64,000 nucleotides of DNA, from positions 33,057 to 97,056 of the forward strand of contig NZ_JAUSWN010000014.1 of the NCBI RefSeq assembly GCF_030815255.1. The letters run 5' to 3'. Of the stretch, positions 62,501 to 64,000 are shown piece by piece. The translations under genes were made by a program, and so were the position numbers. This stretch comes from Hathewaya limosa (lineage in GTDB: Bacteria; Bacillota; Clostridia; Clostridiales; Clostridiaceae). Within the stretch, counting starts at the first letter, position 1. Every line of letters starts with the position of its first letter. The notes beneath the pieces were generated by a model. It was not told where the DNA came from and did no database searches. It saw only the letters and a list, made by a program, of their open reading frames with translations.

Positions 62501-63421
62501 ATGGTAAAATTAAAATCAATAAAACTGGGGGATACTATAGGAATAGTTTCTCCTTCAAGTGCTGAATATCCTGAAAAAATACAAAAAGGAATAGCTGAAC
62601 TTAAATCACTAGGATTTAAAGTTAAGGAAGGAAAATTTATATATAAGAGAAAAGGCTATTTAGCTGGTGAAGATTATGAAAGAGCATCGGATTTAATGAA
62701 TATGTTCATGGATCCATCAGTAGATATGATTCTATGTGTTAGAGGTGGTTATGGTGCCATGAGAATTCTCCCTTATTTAAATTTTCATAAAATAAAAAAA
62801 AATCCTAAAATATTTATGGGTTTTAGTGATATTACTGTACTATTAAATACTATAAATTCCAAATGTGGTTTTCCGACTTTTCATGGACCCATGGGTACAT
62901 CAAATTTAACTGATAAATACACACTAAAAAGCTTCTTAGATACCATTTTAAATAAACTACCTAATAATATGATAGAAAATCCTAGAGAAGTTCCTTATAC
63001 AACATTTAAGGAAGGTATTGCTGAAGGCAATCTAGTAGGTGGAAATCTATGTCTTATATGTAGTACACTAGGTACACCCTATGAAATAAACACAAAAAAT
63101 AAAATCTTATTTCTCGAAGATGTGGGAGAAGCTCCTTATAAAATAGATAGAATGCTAACCCAATTACTACTAGCTAATAAGCTACAACAATGTAGTGCTA
63201 TTATATTAGGTCAATTCACAAACTGTACATTGCAACATTACGAAAGAAGTTTAACTTTGGAACAAGTTTTTGAAGATAGATTAAAAGATTTAAATATTCC
63301 TATTCTAAAAGACTTTGCAACAGGACACTCATATCCAAAGTTAACTTTACCTATAGGACCAAAAGTTAGACTTAATACTTGTAGTGGTTGTATAGAACTA
63401 TTAAATAACTTATTTAAATAA
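62501..63421 (+). CDS. ldcA: LD-carboxypeptidase (S66 family)
   Basis: A 306-residue serine peptidase that removes the terminal D-alanine from tetrapeptide stems during wall recycling; MccF-type immunity proteins are relatives. Blocks are VRGGYGAMRILPYL (about 79-92), MGFSDITVLLNTI with the nucleophilic serine (near 109), GNLVGGNLCL, FLEDVGEAPYKIDRML with the glutamate, and TGHSYPKLTLPIG with the histidine. AAGGA precedes the ATG. It stands alone before the tRNA cluster. Confidence 0.92.
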   Translation: MVKLKSIKLGDTIGIVSPSSAEYPEKIQKGIAELKSLGFKVKEGKFIYKRKGYLAGEDYERASDLMNMFMDPSVDMILCVRGGYGAMRILPYLNFHKIKKNPKIFMGFSDITVLLNTINSKCGFPTFHGPMGTSNLTDKYTLKSFLDTILNKLPNNMIENPREVPYTTFKEGIAEGNLVGGNLCLICSTLGTPYEINTKNKILFLEDVGEAPYKIDRMLTQLLLANKLQQCSAIILGQFTNCTLQHYERSLTLEQVFEDRLKDLNIPILKDFATGHSYPKLTLPIGPKVRLNTCSGCIELLNNLFK

Positions 63422-63427
63422 AAAAGT

Positions 63428-63463
63428 AACCAAGTTATAATTAAATATAACTTGGTTGTTTTT
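63428..63463 (+). terminator. Terminator of ldcA
   Basis: AACCAAGTTATA pairs with TATAACTTGGTT around six bases, followed by GTTTTTG. Confidence 0.88.
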
Positions 63464-63472
63464 GCCTAAAAT

Positions 63473-63503
63473 AAAAAAACTAGTGAATTTTCACTAGCTT
63501 TTT

Positions 63504-63504
<1 letters not shown>
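63473..63504 (-). terminator. Terminator of the rRNA-tRNA operon
   Basis: CTAGTGAA and TTCACTAG pair around two bases with T7 on the minus strand, directly after tRNA-Cys. Confidence 0.85.
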
Positions 63505-63577
<73 letters not shown>

Positions 63578-63582
63578 ATATA

Positions 63583-63658
<76 letters not shown>

Positions 63659-63661
63659 ATA

Positions 63662-63736
<75 letters not shown>

Positions 63737-63743
63737 ACGTTTT

Positions 63744-63861
63744 CACCTGGCGACGTCTTACTCTCCCACAAGGCTGCCCCTGCAGTACCATCAGCGCTGT
63801 AAAGCTTAACTTACCTGTTCGGTATGGAAAGGAGTGTTACCTTTACGCCATTGTCACCAGA
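63744..63861 (-). rRNA. 5S ribosomal RNA
   Basis: About 117 bases. Reading minus: start TCTGGTGAC, CCATACCGAACAGG in the middle and the end GACGTCGCCAGGTG, all typical of firmicute 5S rRNA. It follows 23S rRNA after a spacer of about 75 bases. Confidence 0.96.
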
Positions 63862-63935
63862 TTTACATTATTTATTGTTGTTAGACGGTATACATGAGAG
63901 ATTGTTCTCTCAAAATTGTATAATGAATATTTATT

Positions 63936-64000
63936 TGGTCAAGTCCTCGACCTATTAGTATGAGTCAGCTGAACATGTTACCACGCTTACACCTCTCACC
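63936..64000 (-). rRNA. 23S ribosomal RNA, 3' end (cut by the window edge)
   Basis: The minus strand ends in TAGGTCGAGGACTTGACC, the conserved 3' end of 23S rRNA. The gene continues beyond the right edge. The transcript order is 23S, 5S, tRNA-Asn, tRNA-Phe, tRNA-Cys. Confidence 0.93.

Noticed and set aside
62316..62519. 67-codon hydrophobic frame on the minus strand before ldcA
   Set aside because: It overlaps the ldcA start, lacks an RBS and shows composition expected of AT-rich non-coding DNA.

Overview
The window is an AT-rich, gene-dense stretch of a low-GC Gram-positive chromosome. The genus is almost certainly Clostridium in the strict sense: there are sporulation regulators (a sigma-G inhibitor Gin, AbrB), an arginine deiminase pathway, a class III fructose bisphosphatase, and strong AGGAGG-type ribosome binding sites. 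I cannot fix the species from sequence alone. Most genes are on the minus strand and a ribosomal operon leaves the right edge on the same strand. The right-hand genes follow the origin-proximal order of Bacillus subtilis (gin, Orn/Lys/Arg decarboxylase, tmk, darA, holB, ricT, then trmN6, rsmI, abrB), so the replication origin probably lies to the right of the window.

Layout from left to right. 0-3 kb: a large-serine-recombinase relative with no catalytic domain, then cysK with its CymR-like regulator. 3-8 kb: ABC-2 exporters and a CopZ-like protein. 8-15 kb: a nucleoside uptake and hydrolysis operon (BMP lipoprotein, NupO/P/Q-like ABC transporter, two nucleoside hydrolases). 15-17 kb: a probable insertion-sequence end relic, an orphan RsgI-like anti-sigma protein, a cluster of DnaA boxes and a 52-residue basic protein. 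17-22.7 kb: a CPBP protease and a GntR-controlled six-gene ABC exporter operon (Ytr-like plus NatAB-like). 22.9-30 kb: ispF, nadE, an M24 peptidase, a PII-like protein next to a Kef-type antiporter. 30-33.5 kb: arcC-arcA-arcB. 34-40 kb: a DUF1836 regulator, transaldolase, abrB, a secreted NlpC/P60 hydrolase, rsmI and trmN6. 40-47.5 kb: a chemoreceptor and a TetR / MMPL / secreted repeat-protein module. 48-53.4 kb: a split feo system, class III fbp and a cysteine-rich small protein. 53.7-60 kb: LysM protein and the ricT-holB-darA-tmk-decarboxylase-gin block. 60-64 kb: a degenerate M20 protein, an LD-carboxypeptidase, tRNA-Cys, tRNA-Phe, tRNA-Asn, 5S rRNA and the 3' end of 23S rRNA.

The most interesting unexplained material is non-coding. 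A minus-strand unit between feoB and fbp (about 50612-50772) has a promoter-like start, a hairpin with an all-C loop, several UCCC motifs and a perfect 15-bp terminator stem, which is what a C-rich trans-acting small RNA looks like. A second, unusually GC-rich structured block just downstream of the LysM gene (53470-53700, minus strand) looks like a conserved structured RNA, perhaps of the clostridial raiA class. DnaA-box clusters at 16.4 kb and 35.2 kb lie away from any dnaA gene. Among proteins, the recombinase relative without its catalytic domain has a near-consensus promoter, the FeoB transporter is encoded as two proteins, a PII-like protein is paired with an antiporter, and an anti-sigma protein has no sigma gene beside it.

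All family assignments come from reading motifs; no database search was run.
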